A stretch of DNA of 64,000 bases from an uncultured Pelagibacteraceae bacterium (GCA_902589725.1 CACITU010000002.1:62001-126000); one strand, 5' to 3'; positions 44,704 through 54,655 are shown, counted from the first letter of the stretch. The notes: generated from the letters alone by a model not told the origin. Numbers and translations: made by a program.

Positions 44704-46256
44704 TATATCAATTTTTCCTTATTTTTATTTCTTGATACATAAATACTAGTGAATAATCTTGCTATAAAATAAACTGAAAATAGTGTTGTAAATATTCCAA
44801 CTCCTAGGGTTACAGCAAAACCTTTTACAGGACCTGAGCCCATAAAAAATAAAATAATTGCAGCTAATAATGTAGTAATATTTGCATCTAAAATTGCTGT
44901 TCTTGATTTAGTATAACCACTATCGAAAGCCAAAATATTGTTAGTCTCGTCTTTTAATTCTTCTTTAATCCTCTCAAATATTAAAACGTTTGCATCAACT
45001 GCCATACCTACGGTTAGAATAATACCTGCAATACCAGGCAATGTTAAGGTGGCTTCAAATAAAGTTAAAACACCTAAAAGAATAAACAAATTCACTATTA
45101 GTGTTACATTCGTAATTAATCCAAAAATTTTATATTTTACGAACATGAAAATTATAACCAATATAAAACCTATTGCTAAGGCAATCATTCCTGCATTAAT
45201 TGAATCTTGTCCAAGATCTGGACCTACAGTTCTTTCTTCAATTATTTCTAATGGAGCTGGTAAAGCTCCTGATCTTAATAATAAAGCTAGATCAGTTGCT
45301 GTTTGAAAAGTAAAGCCACCACTTATCTGACCAGATCCACTAGCAATCGTGTCTCTAACTACGGGTGCACTAATAATTTTACCATCTAAAACAATTGCTA
45401 ATTGCTTTCCAATGCCAGTTGAGGTTGCCTTACCAAACCTTTTTGCTCCTACTCTATCTAAAGTAAATGAAACAATAGTTTGATTAGTTTGAGTGTCCAT
45501 TTTTGGCTGAGCATCAAGTAAATTTTCACCACTTATAATTATTCTTTTACTAACTGTGGCTTCTTCAAGACCATTTTCAAATTTTAACTTCTCAACACCA
45601 AAACGGTCATTTTCGTCATTTGTTACAAAACGAAATGTGAGATTTGCAGTTTTTCCAAGTAAAGATTTTATTCTCATTGGATCATCTAATCCAGGAAGCT
45701 CAACTAAAATTCTGTTATTCCCTCTTTTGAGTATATTGGGTTCATTAGTACCAACCTCATCTACCCTTCTTCTAACTATTTCTATAGCTTGGTCTTGAGA
45801 AGAATTTTTAAGTTTAATTAAACCCTGTCTTGAAAAATTAACTTTAAAATTTAATCCTGTATCTTCAATTTCTAACTGATGTGATTTAAATCTTGGGTAA
45901 TAAGGATTTAGATCACTATTTTCATCCTGAAAAACATCTAACACAGATTGTTTATCATTATCTATTACATTAAAAAAAATATTTTGATTATCTATTTTTA
46001 TATTGATTATTTTAATATTTTTCTCTTTGAAGTAATTTCTGATTGTTGTTGTTAAGTTTTGTAATTTTTGTTCAATTACAGGTTCATTATCAATTTCAAG
46101 TAGTAGATAGGAACCACCTTGAAGGTCTAATCCTAGATTAATTTTTTTATCAAAAAAACTATCATCAAACTTAAAAAGATTTGATGAAGCAATTAAAATA
46201 AAAAGAACTGAAAAGAGAGTTATAAATAAAATTCTTAACTTAGAGAAATAAAGCAC
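44703..46256 (-). CDS. secD: Protein translocase subunit SecD
   Basis: 517 residues. The N-terminal helix is followed by INLGLDLQGGSYLLLEID, the large periplasmic domain (QAIEIVRRRVDEVGTNEPN, RILVELPGLDDPMRIKSLLG), and the C-terminal helices with GMAVDANVLIFERIKEELKD. The family D-G-G and AVDAN motifs are intact. Inner-membrane export motor with SecF and YajC. Near-standard length, with no missing segment. Confidence 0.97.
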   Translation of the reverse strand: MLYFSKLRILFITLFSVLFILIASSNLFKFDDSFFDKKINLGLDLQGGSYLLLEIDNEPVIEQKLQNLTTTIRNYFKEKNIKIINIKIDNQNIFFNVIDNDKQSVLDVFQDENSDLNPYYPRFKSHQLEIEDTGLNFKVNFSRQGLIKLKNSSQDQAIEIVRRRVDEVGTNEPNILKRGNNRILVELPGLDDPMRIKSLLGKTANLTFRFVTNDENDRFGVEKLKFENGLEEATVSKRIIISGENLLDAQPKMDTQTNQTIVSFTLDRVGAKRFGKATSTGIGKQLAIVLDGKIISAPVVRDTIASGSGQISGGFTFQTATDLALLLRSGALPAPLEIIEERTVGPDLGQDSINAGMIALAIGFILVIIFMFVKYKIFGLITNVTLIVNLFILLGVLTLFEATLTLPGIAGIILTVGMAVDANVLIFERIKEELKDETNNILAFDSGYTKSRTAILDANITTLLAAIILFFMGSGPVKGFAVTLGVGIFTTLFSVYFIARLFTSIYVSRNKNKEKLI

Positions 46257-46270
46257 TTAACTAAAAATAA

Positions 46271-46564
46271 TTATTTTTTAACTTCTTGAGTGTTTGTATT
46301 AACAAGACTTTGAATACCAGTAGATTTAACTATCTCAACTTTTACATTTTCAGCAATTTCTACTTCAACTTTATCGTTATCAATTAGTCTCTCCACTGTA
46401 CCTGTAATACCACCAGAAGTAACAACCTTGTCACCTCTTTTGAGGCTTTCAACCATAGCTTTATGTTCTTTAACCTTTTTTTGCTGAGGTCTGATTAAGA
46501 AAAAATAAAAAATAACAAAAATTAAAATTAACGGTATAAATTGTCCTATTCCTGAACCTTCCAT
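46271..46564 (-). CDS. yajC: Preprotein translocase accessory subunit YajC
   Basis: 97 residues. One membrane helix (FIPLILIFVIFYFFLIRPQQ) then KKVKEHKAMVESLKRGDKVV and TSGGITGTVERL, the YajC pattern. It associates with SecDF. A 55-bp spacer separates it from serS upstream, so a separate promoter for yajC-secDF is possible. Confidence 0.97.
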   Translation of the reverse strand: MEGSGIGQFIPLILIFVIFYFFLIRPQQKKVKEHKAMVESLKRGDKVVTSGGITGTVERLIDNDKVEVEIAENVKVEIVKSTGIQSLVNTNTQEVKK

Positions 46565-46619
46565 AAATCTCCTTATAAATTATGTGAATACTTATACTAT
46601 CTGTGTAATTAAAACAACT

Positions 46620-47879
46620 TTATTTAGCTGAAATCGATTCCAAATTATTCATATACGGTCGCAGTACCTTAGGAATAATAATCGATCCATCTTTTTGTTG
46701 ATAGTTTTCTAGTACAGCAATTAGTGTTCTACCCACAGCTAAACCACTGCCATTTAATGTTCCAACAAAAACAGTTTCTTTGTTTTTATTTTTATATCTT
46801 GATTTCATTCTTTGCGCCTGAAATGTTGAACAAGAAGAGCATGATGATATTTCACGATACTTATTTTCTGATGGCAACCATACTTCAATATCATATGTTT
46901 TTTCAGCACTAAAACCCATATCACCAGAGCATAAAATTATTTTTCTATAAGGTAGCTCTAACTTATCAAGAATATCTGTTGCACAATTAGTCATTCGCTC
47001 TAATTCATCTAAACAATTTTCTTTTTCAACAATACTTACCAGCTCAACTTTATAAAATTGATGTTGTCTAATCATTCCTTTTGTATCTTTTCCATAGCTA
47101 CCAGCTTCTTTTCTAAAACATGGAGTTGAAGCAACAAATCTCATAGGTAATTCTTTTTGATCAACGATTTTATCTTTAACTATATTGGTTAGTATTACTT
47201 CTGCTGTTGGAATTAAAAATTTTCTATCAGATCCTTGATCAAATTTTATTTCAAATTGATCGTTTTCAAATTTTGGTAATTGGCCTGTTCCATACATTGT
47301 ATTATCAGAAGCTATTAATGGAGGTGAAATTTCTTGATAACCATTTTGAATAATATGAGTATCTAGCATAAAATTAGATAAAGCACGTTCCAAGAATGCT
47401 AGCTCTTTTTTAACAAATACAAATCTTGATCCAGTTGTTTTTGTTGCAAGATCAAAATCAAGCATGCCTAAATTTTCACCAAGTTCGTAATGGGATTTAG
47501 GTTTAAAATCAAATTCAGGAACTTTCCCAGCTTTTAGGACTTCCACATTGTCATTTTCATCCATTCCATCTGGAACATCTTGATGAGGTATGTTTGGTAT
47601 ACTTGATAAAATATTATCTAATTCAATTTTAGTATTTTTTTGTTGTTCAGAAATCTTCTCTAATTCTATAGATATTTCTTTAGATTTTTTAAATAGGCTT
47701 TCATCTTTAGATTTTGAAATATCTTTTTTTTCTTTTTCTAAATTTTCTTTCCTTTGTATTAAATCTCTATTTAACTCATCAAGTTTTTTTAAATTATTAA
47801 AATCAATTTTTACCGAGCGTTTTACAAGATCTTTTTCAAATTTTGAAAAATTTTTTCTAATTTCTTTTAAATTATGCAT
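46620..47879 (-). CDS. serS: Serine-tRNA ligase
   Basis: 419 residues. An N-terminal coiled-coil arm (about 1-105) grips the long arm of tRNA-Ser. Class II motifs follow: LPMRFVASTPCFRKEAGSYG (motif 2) and LNGSGLAVGRTLIAVLENYQ (motif 3), with the serine pocket in TAEVILTN. It charges the tRNA-Ser whose gene is at 28.8 kb. It overlaps tatC by 8 nt. No tRNA-dependent leader element is seen. Confidence 0.97.
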   Translation of the reverse strand: MHNLKEIRKNFSKFEKDLVKRSVKIDFNNLKKLDELNRDLIQRKENLEKEKKDISKSKDESLFKKSKEISIELEKISEQQKNTKIELDNILSSIPNIPHQDVPDGMDENDNVEVLKAGKVPEFDFKPKSHYELGENLGMLDFDLATKTTGSRFVFVKKELAFLERALSNFMLDTHIIQNGYQEISPPLIASDNTMYGTGQLPKFENDQFEIKFDQGSDRKFLIPTAEVILTNIVKDKIVDQKELPMRFVASTPCFRKEAGSYGKDTKGMIRQHQFYKVELVSIVEKENCLDELERMTNCATDILDKLELPYRKIILCSGDMGFSAEKTYDIEVWLPSENKYREISSCSSCSTFQAQRMKSRYKNKNKETVFVGTLNGSGLAVGRTLIAVLENYQQKDGSIIIPKVLRPYMNNLESISAK

Positions 47880-48642
47880 CAGTTTTTTCTAATTTTTTGT
47901 TCTCTATAATTTTTACTGAAAATATAGATAATTCATATAAAATTAATAATGGGATGGCTAAACCAATTTGAGTGATTGGATCTGGTGGTGTTAGTAGTGC
48001 TGCAGCAGCAAATATAATTACAACAACATATTTTCTTCTTGCTTTTAGAAATTGACTGTCAACAACACCTATTCTGGCTAATAAACTTAAAACTATAGGT
48101 AATTGAAAACTTATTCCAAATGCAAAAATTAACTTCATAACAAGTGATAAATATTCATTTACCTTAGCCTCTAACTGAATTGGAAGACTTGTAGACATCC
48201 CTGTGCTTTCAAAAGATAAAAAGAATTTGATAGCCAGAGGCATTATCAAATAATAAACAAGCATGCCTCCTAAAAAGAAAAGTATTGGTGTTAATACAAG
48301 GTACGGGATTATTGCAACTTTTTCATGTTTGTATAAACCAGGTGCAATAAATTTCCATATTTGCATTAGAATAAATGGACAAGTTACAAAAAAAGCAGTG
48401 AAAAAAGATACCTTTATATAGGTTAAAAAAGTTTCTTGTAAGGCTGTAAAAATAAGTCTTCGATTAGATCCATCATCTTTTACTGCTTGAGCAAATGGAT
48501 CAACTAAAAAACCATAAATATGTTCTGCAAATATATAACAAATTACAAAAAAGATTATTAGAAATACAAAACTATGTATTAATCTTTTTCGTAATTCTGT
48601 TAGGTGACTAACAAATCCACCTTCGTTTTCTTCATTACTCAT
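47872..48642 (-). CDS. tatC: Sec-independent protein translocase TatC
   Basis: 256 residues with six membrane helices, the normal size. It starts FVSHLTELRKRLIHSFVFLI, the conserved TatC N-terminus that binds the twin-arginine motif, and includes FFTAFFVTCPFILMQIWKFIAPGLYKHEK in split form and FGISFQLPIVLSLLARIGVV. It forms the receptor with TatB. It overlaps tatB and serS by 8 nt each. Confidence 0.97.
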   Translation of the reverse strand: MSNEENEGGFVSHLTELRKRLIHSFVFLIIFFVICYIFAEHIYGFLVDPFAQAVKDDGSNRRLIFTALQETFLTYIKVSFFTAFFVTCPFILMQIWKFIAPGLYKHEKVAIIPYLVLTPILFFLGGMLVYYLIMPLAIKFFLSFESTGMSTSLPIQLEAKVNEYLSLVMKLIFAFGISFQLPIVLSLLARIGVVDSQFLKARRKYVVVIIFAAAALLTPPDPITQIGLAIPLLILYELSIFSVKIIENKKLEKTDA

Positions 48643-48853
48643 CTTTTTTAGTTTCTTTTTTTATTTCTTTATCAATTTTTTCTTCATCAATTTCTAAATT
48701 AGAAACTTCATTTTGAATGTTGCTTACATATCTTTTAGCAGTCCCTATCCAAGAACCAGCTTTCTTTAACATGATTGGAAAATCTTTTGGGCCGAGAACA
48801 ACAATTGCAATACCAACAACAATTAATATCTCAAACCAACCAATAGTAGGCAT
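48635..48853 (-). CDS. tatB: Tat translocase subunit TatB, short form
   Basis: 72 residues. The N-terminal helix IGWFEILIVVGIAIVVLGPK and the amphipathic KDFPIMLKKAGSWIGTAKRY match TatB (Gly-Pro hinge, longer than TatA in this region). The C-terminal acidic and basic tail is very short compared with the 150 or more residues usual in other alphaproteobacteria, consistent with genome streamlining. Placed between tatA (5 bp) and tatC (8-nt overlap). Confidence 0.92.
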   Translation of the reverse strand: MPTIGWFEILIVVGIAIVVLGPKDFPIMLKKAGSWIGTAKRYVSNIQNEVSNLEIDEEKIDKEIKKETKKDE

Positions 48854-48858
48854 GTGAT

Positions 48859-49059
48859 TTAATCTTTTTTTTCTGAGTCTTTATTTTCGTCGGAAATATT
48901 TTTTGGCTCTGTATCGTCAGTAACATCTGACGCCATTCCTTTTTTAAAACTTTTAATTCCCTTAGCTACATCACCCATCAGACTAGAAATTTTACCTCGT
49001 CCAAATAATAAGACTACTAATATAACTACGATTGCAATTTGCCAAATTCCTATGCTCAT
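48859..49059 (-). CDS. tatA: Tat translocase subunit TatA
   Basis: 66 residues. Helix [21 protein letters not shown], the FGRGK hinge, and the amphipathic [19 protein letters not shown] define TatA, the pore-forming subunit. The rest is a short charged tail. It lies 47 bp after scpB and 5 bp before tatB. The scpB-tatABC-serS order is conserved in alphaproteobacteria. Confidence 0.96.
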   Translation of the reverse strand: MSIGIWQIAIVVILVVLLFGRGKISSLMGDVAKGIKSFKKGMASDVTDDTEPKNISDENKDSEKKD

Positions 49060-49106
49060 AAAAAACTTATAACCTTTTTACGATTAATTTAAAAGTTACT
49101 TTTTTG

Positions 49107-49808
49107 TTAATCTTTCTCTTCTGTATCAAGAGTACTATTTAGCATCTCATCAATATTAGAATAAATATCCTCTTTTTTTTCTTCTTGTTTTTCTTTGTAG
49201 AATTTACCAGTTCCAAAAATTGCACTATCGACACTAGTGCTGTCAATTAATCCAGCAGCACCTAATTCATCAATTGTTGGTAGATCAGATAATTTTTGTA
49301 GATTAAAATGACTTAAAAATTCATCAGTCGTAACATACTGAATTGGTCTACCTGGTACATCTTTACGACCACCTGGTTTTACCCAATTAAGCTCCATCAA
49401 TATTTCAAGAGTATTTGTTCCGAATGCAACACCTCTTATTTCTTCAATCTCTGCTCTGGTAACAGGCTGATGATATACAATTATAGCCAAAGTCTCCACC
49501 GCAGCTTTAGAAAGTTTTTTTTCAACTGTCTTTTCTTGTGACATGATGTTTGACAAGTTAGGAGAAGTTCTAAAGGACCACTTTTCTTTTATGCAAACTA
49601 GATTAATTCCACGTTTAGAGTATTCTTGCTGCAGCTTTTCTAATGATTTAGATACATTACCTTTTTTCGTTATTTTACTTTCTATTGTATCAACATCTAA
49701 TGGTTCAGCAGCTGCAAATATAACAGCTTCAATCTCTTTATCTAAATCAGTTAGCTTGGATGGAAATTTAACAATATTATCTTTTGCAATTTTTTCTTTT
49801 TTAATCAT
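49107..49808 (-). CDS. scpB: Segregation and condensation protein B
   Basis: 233 residues. The winged-helix family pattern is IEAVIFAAAEPLDVDTIESK, VETLAIIVYHQPVTRAEIEE, IRGVAFGTNTLEILMELNWV and GRPIQYVTTDEFLSHF. The C-terminal tail is acidic and variable. It joins ScpA and SMC in the condensin complex that organises chromosomes. It overlaps scpA by 8 nt. The SMC gene is not in the window. Confidence 0.96.
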   Translation of the reverse strand: MIKKEKIAKDNIVKFPSKLTDLDKEIEAVIFAAAEPLDVDTIESKITKKGNVSKSLEKLQQEYSKRGINLVCIKEKWSFRTSPNLSNIMSQEKTVEKKLSKAAVETLAIIVYHQPVTRAEIEEIRGVAFGTNTLEILMELNWVKPGGRKDVPGRPIQYVTTDEFLSHFNLQKLSDLPTIDELGAAGLIDSTSVDSAIFGTGKFYKEKQEEKKEDIYSNIDEMLNSTLDTEEKD

Positions 49809-50544
49809 TTTTTTCCTTCACATAAATATCATCAAATAATTTATCTTGTTTCATAGTCAGGTTTCCTTCTTTAACTAATTCTAATGAACCAGCGAAAATT
49901 CCTGCTTTTCCAGTACATTTATATTTTGAACCATTTTTAAAATTTTTAGGAATTAAATCATCTAATTTTTTCCAATCAATTAATTTACCAAAAAATTCTC
50001 TTATTGTTTTAATTCCATCTTCAGCAGTAAATACAGGTAATTTTGGAATATTCATTTTTTGAAAATCCTTGGTCATAATAATTGTTGAATATGACTTGAG
50101 AAGCTCAAATAAACTTAAATTATACTCAGTACTATAAATAGATCTTATATTTCCTTTCATTCCTCTTGATCGAATTTCTCTACCTAGTCTTTTTCTTTTA
50201 AGCATTTGTTCTGAAAGCAATCTAATTAATTCTAATTTTTTAAGTTGTAATTTTAATTTTTCAGCTACTTCTTGAACTTTAAATTCTTCTTCTGGTGTAC
50301 CCGGAAGTAATAATTTAGATTTCAAATATGCTAACCAAGTTGCCATCAATAAATATTCTGAAGCAATTTCTAAATTTAAATCTTTTTCTTTTGTAATATA
50401 TTCGTGAAACTGATCTGCTAATTTTGTAATTGATATCTCTTCAAGATCCACTTTTTGAGCTTTTGCTAAATCTAAAAGTATATCTAGAGGACCATTGTAG
50501 TTACTTATGTCGACATTAAATAATGCAGAATCAGAAATAGTCAT
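49801..50544 (-). CDS. scpA: Segregation and condensation protein A (kleisin)
   Basis: 247 residues. The N-terminal YNGPLDILLDLAKAQKVDLE, ISITKLADQFHEYI, and SEYLLMATWLAYLKSKLLLP are the ScpA signatures; the C-terminal winged-helix region is also present. It bridges SMC heads. It begins 9 bp after nagZ and overlaps scpB by 8 nt, forming the usual nagZ-scpA-scpB block. Confidence 0.96.
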   Translation of the reverse strand: MTISDSALFNVDISNYNGPLDILLDLAKAQKVDLEEISITKLADQFHEYITKEKDLNLEIASEYLLMATWLAYLKSKLLLPGTPEEEFKVQEVAEKLKLQLKKLELIRLLSEQMLKRKRLGREIRSRGMKGNIRSIYSTEYNLSLFELLKSYSTIIMTKDFQKMNIPKLPVFTAEDGIKTIREFFGKLIDWKKLDDLIPKNFKNGSKYKCTGKAGIFAGSLELVKEGNLTMKQDKLFDDIYVKEKND

Positions 50545-50553
50545 GCTCAGATA

Positions 50554-51504
50554 TTAACTTAAAATTTTATAAAATAGTGATGTTTTTTTTATAATAAAAT
50601 TGCTTACCCTTGGTGAATTATCACCAACCACCTTCATTTCAGACAATTTACCATTACAATGAAGAGCAAGATTACAACCTGCACTAAATGTTTTGATTGT
50701 ATTAGTTTTTAAATCATCTTTTAAACTTTTCATTGATAAATCATCTGAAATCAAAATGTTCCTAAAGCCAATTTTGTTTCTAATTAAATTTAGAATTTTT
50801 TTAGAATGTGTAGCAGTATTCAGCTTATCAATACTTCGATATATAACATGTGCTGTCATTGCAAAATAAGTCTGTTTTTTTTTAAATGGATAAAAATCAT
50901 TTTTATTCAAATAATTTAAGTTTTTTTTTACTACAGGTGTAAATTTATGACTATCTACCTTGGCTAATCCATGTCCTGGTATGTGTTTCATCACAGTTCC
51001 AATTGAATTTTTACTAAAATAATCAATACAAATATCACCAATTTTAGAGATATTTTTTTTATTTTTTGAAAAAGACCTATCACCAATGATGTTGCTAGCT
51101 CCCTTAACTCGAATATCTAAAACAGGAACAGTATTTATATTTACACCGATTAATTTAAGCAAATACGAGGTTTTATCGATAAATAGTTTATAAATAATAT
51201 TAAATTTTTTCTTATCTTTTGTGAATAAATTACCAAAATATTCAGAAGTCAAATTATCAAATGAAATAATTTTACTTAATCGATTTATTCGTCCACCTTC
51301 TTGATCAATTAATATTGGATATTTTTTATCTTTAAATATTTTTTTAATTTTATCAGTTAATTTTTTAGTTTGTTCAATTGAACTTATGTTTCTTGAAAAT
51401 AAAATAACTCCCCATGGTTTATATTTCTTTAAAAAATTTATCTCTTTGTTTGATAATGTTGATGATTTTAAACCAACTATAAAGGCTCTTCTATTCTTAA
51501 TCAT
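50554..51504 (-). CDS. nagZ: Beta-N-acetylhexosaminidase NagZ
   Basis: 316 residues, glycoside hydrolase family 3. The key motif KHIPGHGLAKVDSH contains the catalytic His; IGDRSF, ILIDQEGGRINR and ISDDLSMKSL with the nucleophile Asp are present. It removes N-acetylglucosamine from anhydro-muropeptides in the cytosol, the step after MltB-type cleavage and import. It overlaps the small gene upstream by 8 nt. The C-terminal region is a little shorter than in E. coli. Confidence 0.95.
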   Translation of the reverse strand: MIKNRRAFIVGLKSSTLSNKEINFLKKYKPWGVILFSRNISSIEQTKKLTDKIKKIFKDKKYPILIDQEGGRINRLSKIISFDNLTSEYFGNLFTKDKKKFNIIYKLFIDKTSYLLKLIGVNINTVPVLDIRVKGASNIIGDRSFSKNKKNISKIGDICIDYFSKNSIGTVMKHIPGHGLAKVDSHKFTPVVKKNLNYLNKNDFYPFKKKQTYFAMTAHVIYRSIDKLNTATHSKKILNLIRNKIGFRNILISDDLSMKSLKDDLKTNTIKTFSAGCNLALHCNGKLSEMKVVGDNSPRVSNFIIKKTSLFYKILS

Positions 51505-51757
51505 TTTCTAAAAGTTTCCAAAAATTAAACTTTTTTTTCTTTTTTTTGTTTGTTTGCTTAACATATTCTATTACATTTTGTGTGTCGTTTTCTAAAACAG
51601 GTAAATTTTTTGAATATAATAAAATTTTTTCATCGTTATTTTTATAAGATCTGTATGATTTCTTCTTATTTTCATCTGAGAAATAATATCTACCAGTCAA
51701 AAAAATAAATAAAGCAATTACAACAATAAAGATTAAATACTTAATTTCTTTTAGCAT
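51497..51757 (-). CDS. Small membrane-anchored protein in the SPOR-protein slot
   Basis: 86 residues. A single N-terminal membrane helix (IKYLIFIVVIALFIFLTGRYYF) then a strongly basic tail with KKSYRSYKNND and KQTNKKKKKKFNFWKLLEND. There is no SPOR or other known domain. In alphaproteobacteria a SPOR-domain protein usually sits between argS and nagZ; this gene occupies exactly that slot and may be its reduced descendant. One base overlaps argS and 8 nt overlap nagZ. No function can be shown. Confidence 0.7.
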   Translation of the reverse strand: MLKEIKYLIFIVVIALFIFLTGRYYFSDENKKKSYRSYKNNDEKILLYSKNLPVLENDTQNVIEYVKQTNKKKKKKFNFWKLLEND

Positions 51758-53490
51758 TACATTTTATTTGGTGTATCAACACCAACTATATCCATTCCTG
51801 ATTTTACAACGTTAGATATCGCTTTTAAAAAAATTAGTTTATCTAGTGAAACTGTTTTTTGATCATTAATAAATCTTTTTTCTGGGTTTTGTTTACCAAG
51901 GTTCCAATAGGAGTGAAATTCTGAGGCTAGATCATATAAATAAACAGGTATTCTATGTGGCTCTAATTTTGAACTAGCTGCATCAATGCATTTGGGCCAT
52001 TGTGAAATCTTTTTTAAAATTTTGATCTCATCAATTGAGTATTCAAAACTAAAATCATCCAATTCAATGTTAGAATTTATATCTTTATCAATATGTCTAA
52101 AGACAGATGAAATTCTGGCATAACAATATTGAACATAATATAACGGATTATCTTTTGATTTTTCTTTAACAGCGTCAAAATCAAAATCTAATTCTACATC
52201 ACTACTTCTGCTAAGCATGATAAATCTGGTTGCATCTTTTCCAACTTCTTCAATTAAATCATCAACGGTAATGTAGTCACCCTTTCTTTTAGACATCTTA
52301 AATGGTTTGTTATCTTTAATTAATTTTACAAGCTGACTAATTTTACAGATCAATTTATCTTTTTTTCCTGATAAAGCTTCAACTGAGGATGAAATTCTTT
52401 TGACGTAACCAGCATGATCTGCACCAAGAATATTTATTAAGTAATCAAATTTACGATCTACTTTATTTTTATGATAAGCAACATCACTTGCAAAATAAGT
52501 CCATGTTCCATCTGACTTTTGTAATGCTCTATCTTTATCGTCACCAAAATCACTAGATTTAAAAAGTAATTGTTCTCTTTCTACCCAATTTTTATTGTCT
52601 TCTCCAGCTGGAGCTTTAATTTTCCCTTTGTATACAAATTTATTCTTTTCTAAAAATTTTATTACACTCTCTACTTCATTGTTTAAAACAATGCTTTTTT
52701 CACTAACAAAATTATCATGGTTAATTCCTAAACTCTTAAGATTCTTTTTTATTAAAAGTAGAGCCTGTTCTATAGATAAAACTGTTAGCTTATCATCAAT
52801 TTCATCATAATTATCAAAATTTAACTCTGAATTATCTGAAACTATATTTTTTGCAAAATCAATCAGATAATCTCCTGGATACAAATCAGGATTATCTTGA
52901 GGAAAAGATTCGTTAAACTTTACTTCTCTAATTCTAAAGTATACAGATTTTGTAAAATTTATAATTTGATTACCATAATCATTTACATAATACTCTTTTG
53001 TAACCTTGTGCTTATTAAATATTAACACATTAGATATGACATCACCTAAAATAGCTCCTCTACAGTGACCAACATGCAAAGGTCCTGTTGGGTTGGCTGA
53101 TACGTATTCAACCAAGTAATTATTTTTCTTCTCTTTCTCATTAATTCCAAATTTTTCAGCGTTACTAATAATTTCTTTAATAAAGTTTGACCAAAAAGAT
53201 GGCTTAAATTTAATGTTTATGAAACCAGGTTTGGCAACGGATATATTGTCTATTTGATCATCGCTATTTTTGATTTCAGGTACAAGTTTTTCTGCCAATT
53301 CTATTGGTGAGGTTTTGTTTAGTTTGGATAAAACCATTGCAACATTAGTTGAAATATCACAATCAAATTTTGGAGGTGGTATTTCCGCATTGATACCATT
53401 GAAACTTTCTGGAACGATAAGTTGATTTTTTTTACTAAGTTCAACAATAACAGATTTAATTTTATCTAAATATAATTCAAAAATATTCAT
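51757..53490 (-). CDS. argS: Arginine-tRNA ligase
   Basis: 577 residues. The class I HIGH motif is ANPTGPLHVGHCRGAILGDV and the KMSKS-like motif is PFKMSKRKGDY followed by TVDDLIEEVG. N-terminal Add1-like domain (about 1-110) and C-terminal anticodon domain (KKISQWPKCIDAASSKLEPH, YLYDLASEFHSYWN) are intact. It charges tRNA-Arg. It overlaps dgt by 4 nt and the small gene downstream by 1 nt. Confidence 0.97.
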   Translation of the reverse strand: MNIFELYLDKIKSVIVELSKKNQLIVPESFNGINAEIPPPKFDCDISTNVAMVLSKLNKTSPIELAEKLVPEIKNSDDQIDNISVAKPGFINIKFKPSFWSNFIKEIISNAEKFGINEKEKKNNYLVEYVSANPTGPLHVGHCRGAILGDVISNVLIFNKHKVTKEYYVNDYGNQIINFTKSVYFRIREVKFNESFPQDNPDLYPGDYLIDFAKNIVSDNSELNFDNYDEIDDKLTVLSIEQALLLIKKNLKSLGINHDNFVSEKSIVLNNEVESVIKFLEKNKFVYKGKIKAPAGEDNKNWVEREQLLFKSSDFGDDKDRALQKSDGTWTYFASDVAYHKNKVDRKFDYLINILGADHAGYVKRISSSVEALSGKKDKLICKISQLVKLIKDNKPFKMSKRKGDYITVDDLIEEVGKDATRFIMLSRSSDVELDFDFDAVKEKSKDNPLYYVQYCYARISSVFRHIDKDINSNIELDDFSFEYSIDEIKILKKISQWPKCIDAASSKLEPHRIPVYLYDLASEFHSYWNLGKQNPEKRFINDQKTVSLDKLIFLKAISNVVKSGMDIVGVDTPNKM

Positions 53491-54605
53491 TTATTATCGT
53501 TATAAAGGTTAATTGCGTATCTGTCTGTCATACCAGATATAAAATCTGAAATAGCTCTATATTTGTCTTTAGTCAATTGCTCTTTAGTAAGAAATTTTCT
53601 AGGATTTGATTTAATTATTTTAAATAATTTCTTAATTATCATTTTACCTCTTTGATTCTTATTAAGCACAGATTTATTGTCATACATTCTGTGTCTTAAA
53701 AATGATCTGATTTCTTGTTCTGAATTTTGTATTTTATCTGAAAAAGAAACTATTAATTGATTTGATTTTGACACATCTTTAAATGACTTAATTTTAAATT
53801 TTTTAATATTTTTCTCTGTATTACTTAGTAAATCTCTTATCATAACATCAATTGAGTCTCTGATAATTTGATAAATAGCAATTTTATAATTTTTTTTATT
53901 AATTTTGTTTTTATATTTTTGATAAATGTCTTTAAAAAAATCTAATTCAACTAATTCCTCAAGTTTAAATAAGTTTGCTTTAATTCCATCCTGAATATCA
54001 TGATTATTATATGCAATGTCATCTGATATAGCTGATATTTGAGCTTCTAATGATGGATACGTATTAAAATTAATCTTTTTTTTGAAAACTTTTGATCCAA
54101 TTAGCTTATTTATCATGCTTAGATCATCTACTGGTCCGTTATGTTTTAGAAGTCCTTCTAAAGTTTCAAGAGTTAAATTTAGTCCATCAAATTTGAAATA
54201 TTTATTCTCTAAAAACATTACTATTCTTAGTGTTTGAAGATTATGATCGAAACCTCCATAGTTTTCCATACATTCATCTAGAGCATCTTCTCCTGCATGA
54301 CCAAAAGGAGTGTGACCTAAATCATGAGCAAGACTTAAGGTTTCTGCTAAATCTTCATTTAATTTAAGGTATTTTGCAATTGATCTTGCTATTTGAGCAA
54401 CTTCAATTGAATGAGTGATCCTTGTTCTAAAATGATCCCCTTCTGTGTTTACAAAAACTTGGGTTTTATGCTTTAGTCTTCTAAACGATGCGCTATGAAT
54501 TATACGATCTCTGTCACGTTGAAAAGGAGATCTATATTTTGAATTAGCCTCTTTATTAAGTCTACCTTTACTTTTAAATACGCCTAACAAAGTGTCTTTT
54601 TTCAT
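53487..54605 (-). CDS. dgt: Deoxyguanosinetriphosphate triphosphohydrolase-like protein
   Basis: 372 residues of the HD-domain dNTPase family. HTQKFVN-like start here reads LKHKTQVFVNTEGDHFRTRI, then THSIEVAQIARSIAK and LAHDLGHTPFGHAGEDAL with the HD metal ligands, SISDDIAYNNHDIQDGI-like AISDDIAYNNHDIQDGIKAN and the C-terminal region. It hydrolyses dNTPs to deoxynucleoside and triphosphate, tuning nucleotide pools. It is the first gene of the argS-to-serS block and diverges from erpA by 50 bp, the usual alphaproteobacterial layout. Confidence 0.94.
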   Translation of the reverse strand: MKKDTLLGVFKSKGRLNKEANSKYRSPFQRDRDRIIHSASFRRLKHKTQVFVNTEGDHFRTRITHSIEVAQIARSIAKYLKLNEDLAETLSLAHDLGHTPFGHAGEDALDECMENYGGFDHNLQTLRIVMFLENKYFKFDGLNLTLETLEGLLKHNGPVDDLSMINKLIGSKVFKKKINFNTYPSLEAQISAISDDIAYNNHDIQDGIKANLFKLEELVELDFFKDIYQKYKNKINKKNYKIAIYQIIRDSIDVMIRDLLSNTEKNIKKFKIKSFKDVSKSNQLIVSFSDKIQNSEQEIRSFLRHRMYDNKSVLNKNQRGKMIIKKLFKIIKSNPRKFLTKEQLTKDKYRAISDFISGMTDRYAINLYNDNK

Positions 54606-54655
54606 CCTTTAATTTAAATAATTAAGTATTATATTAGTAATATCAGTGTTCAGAC

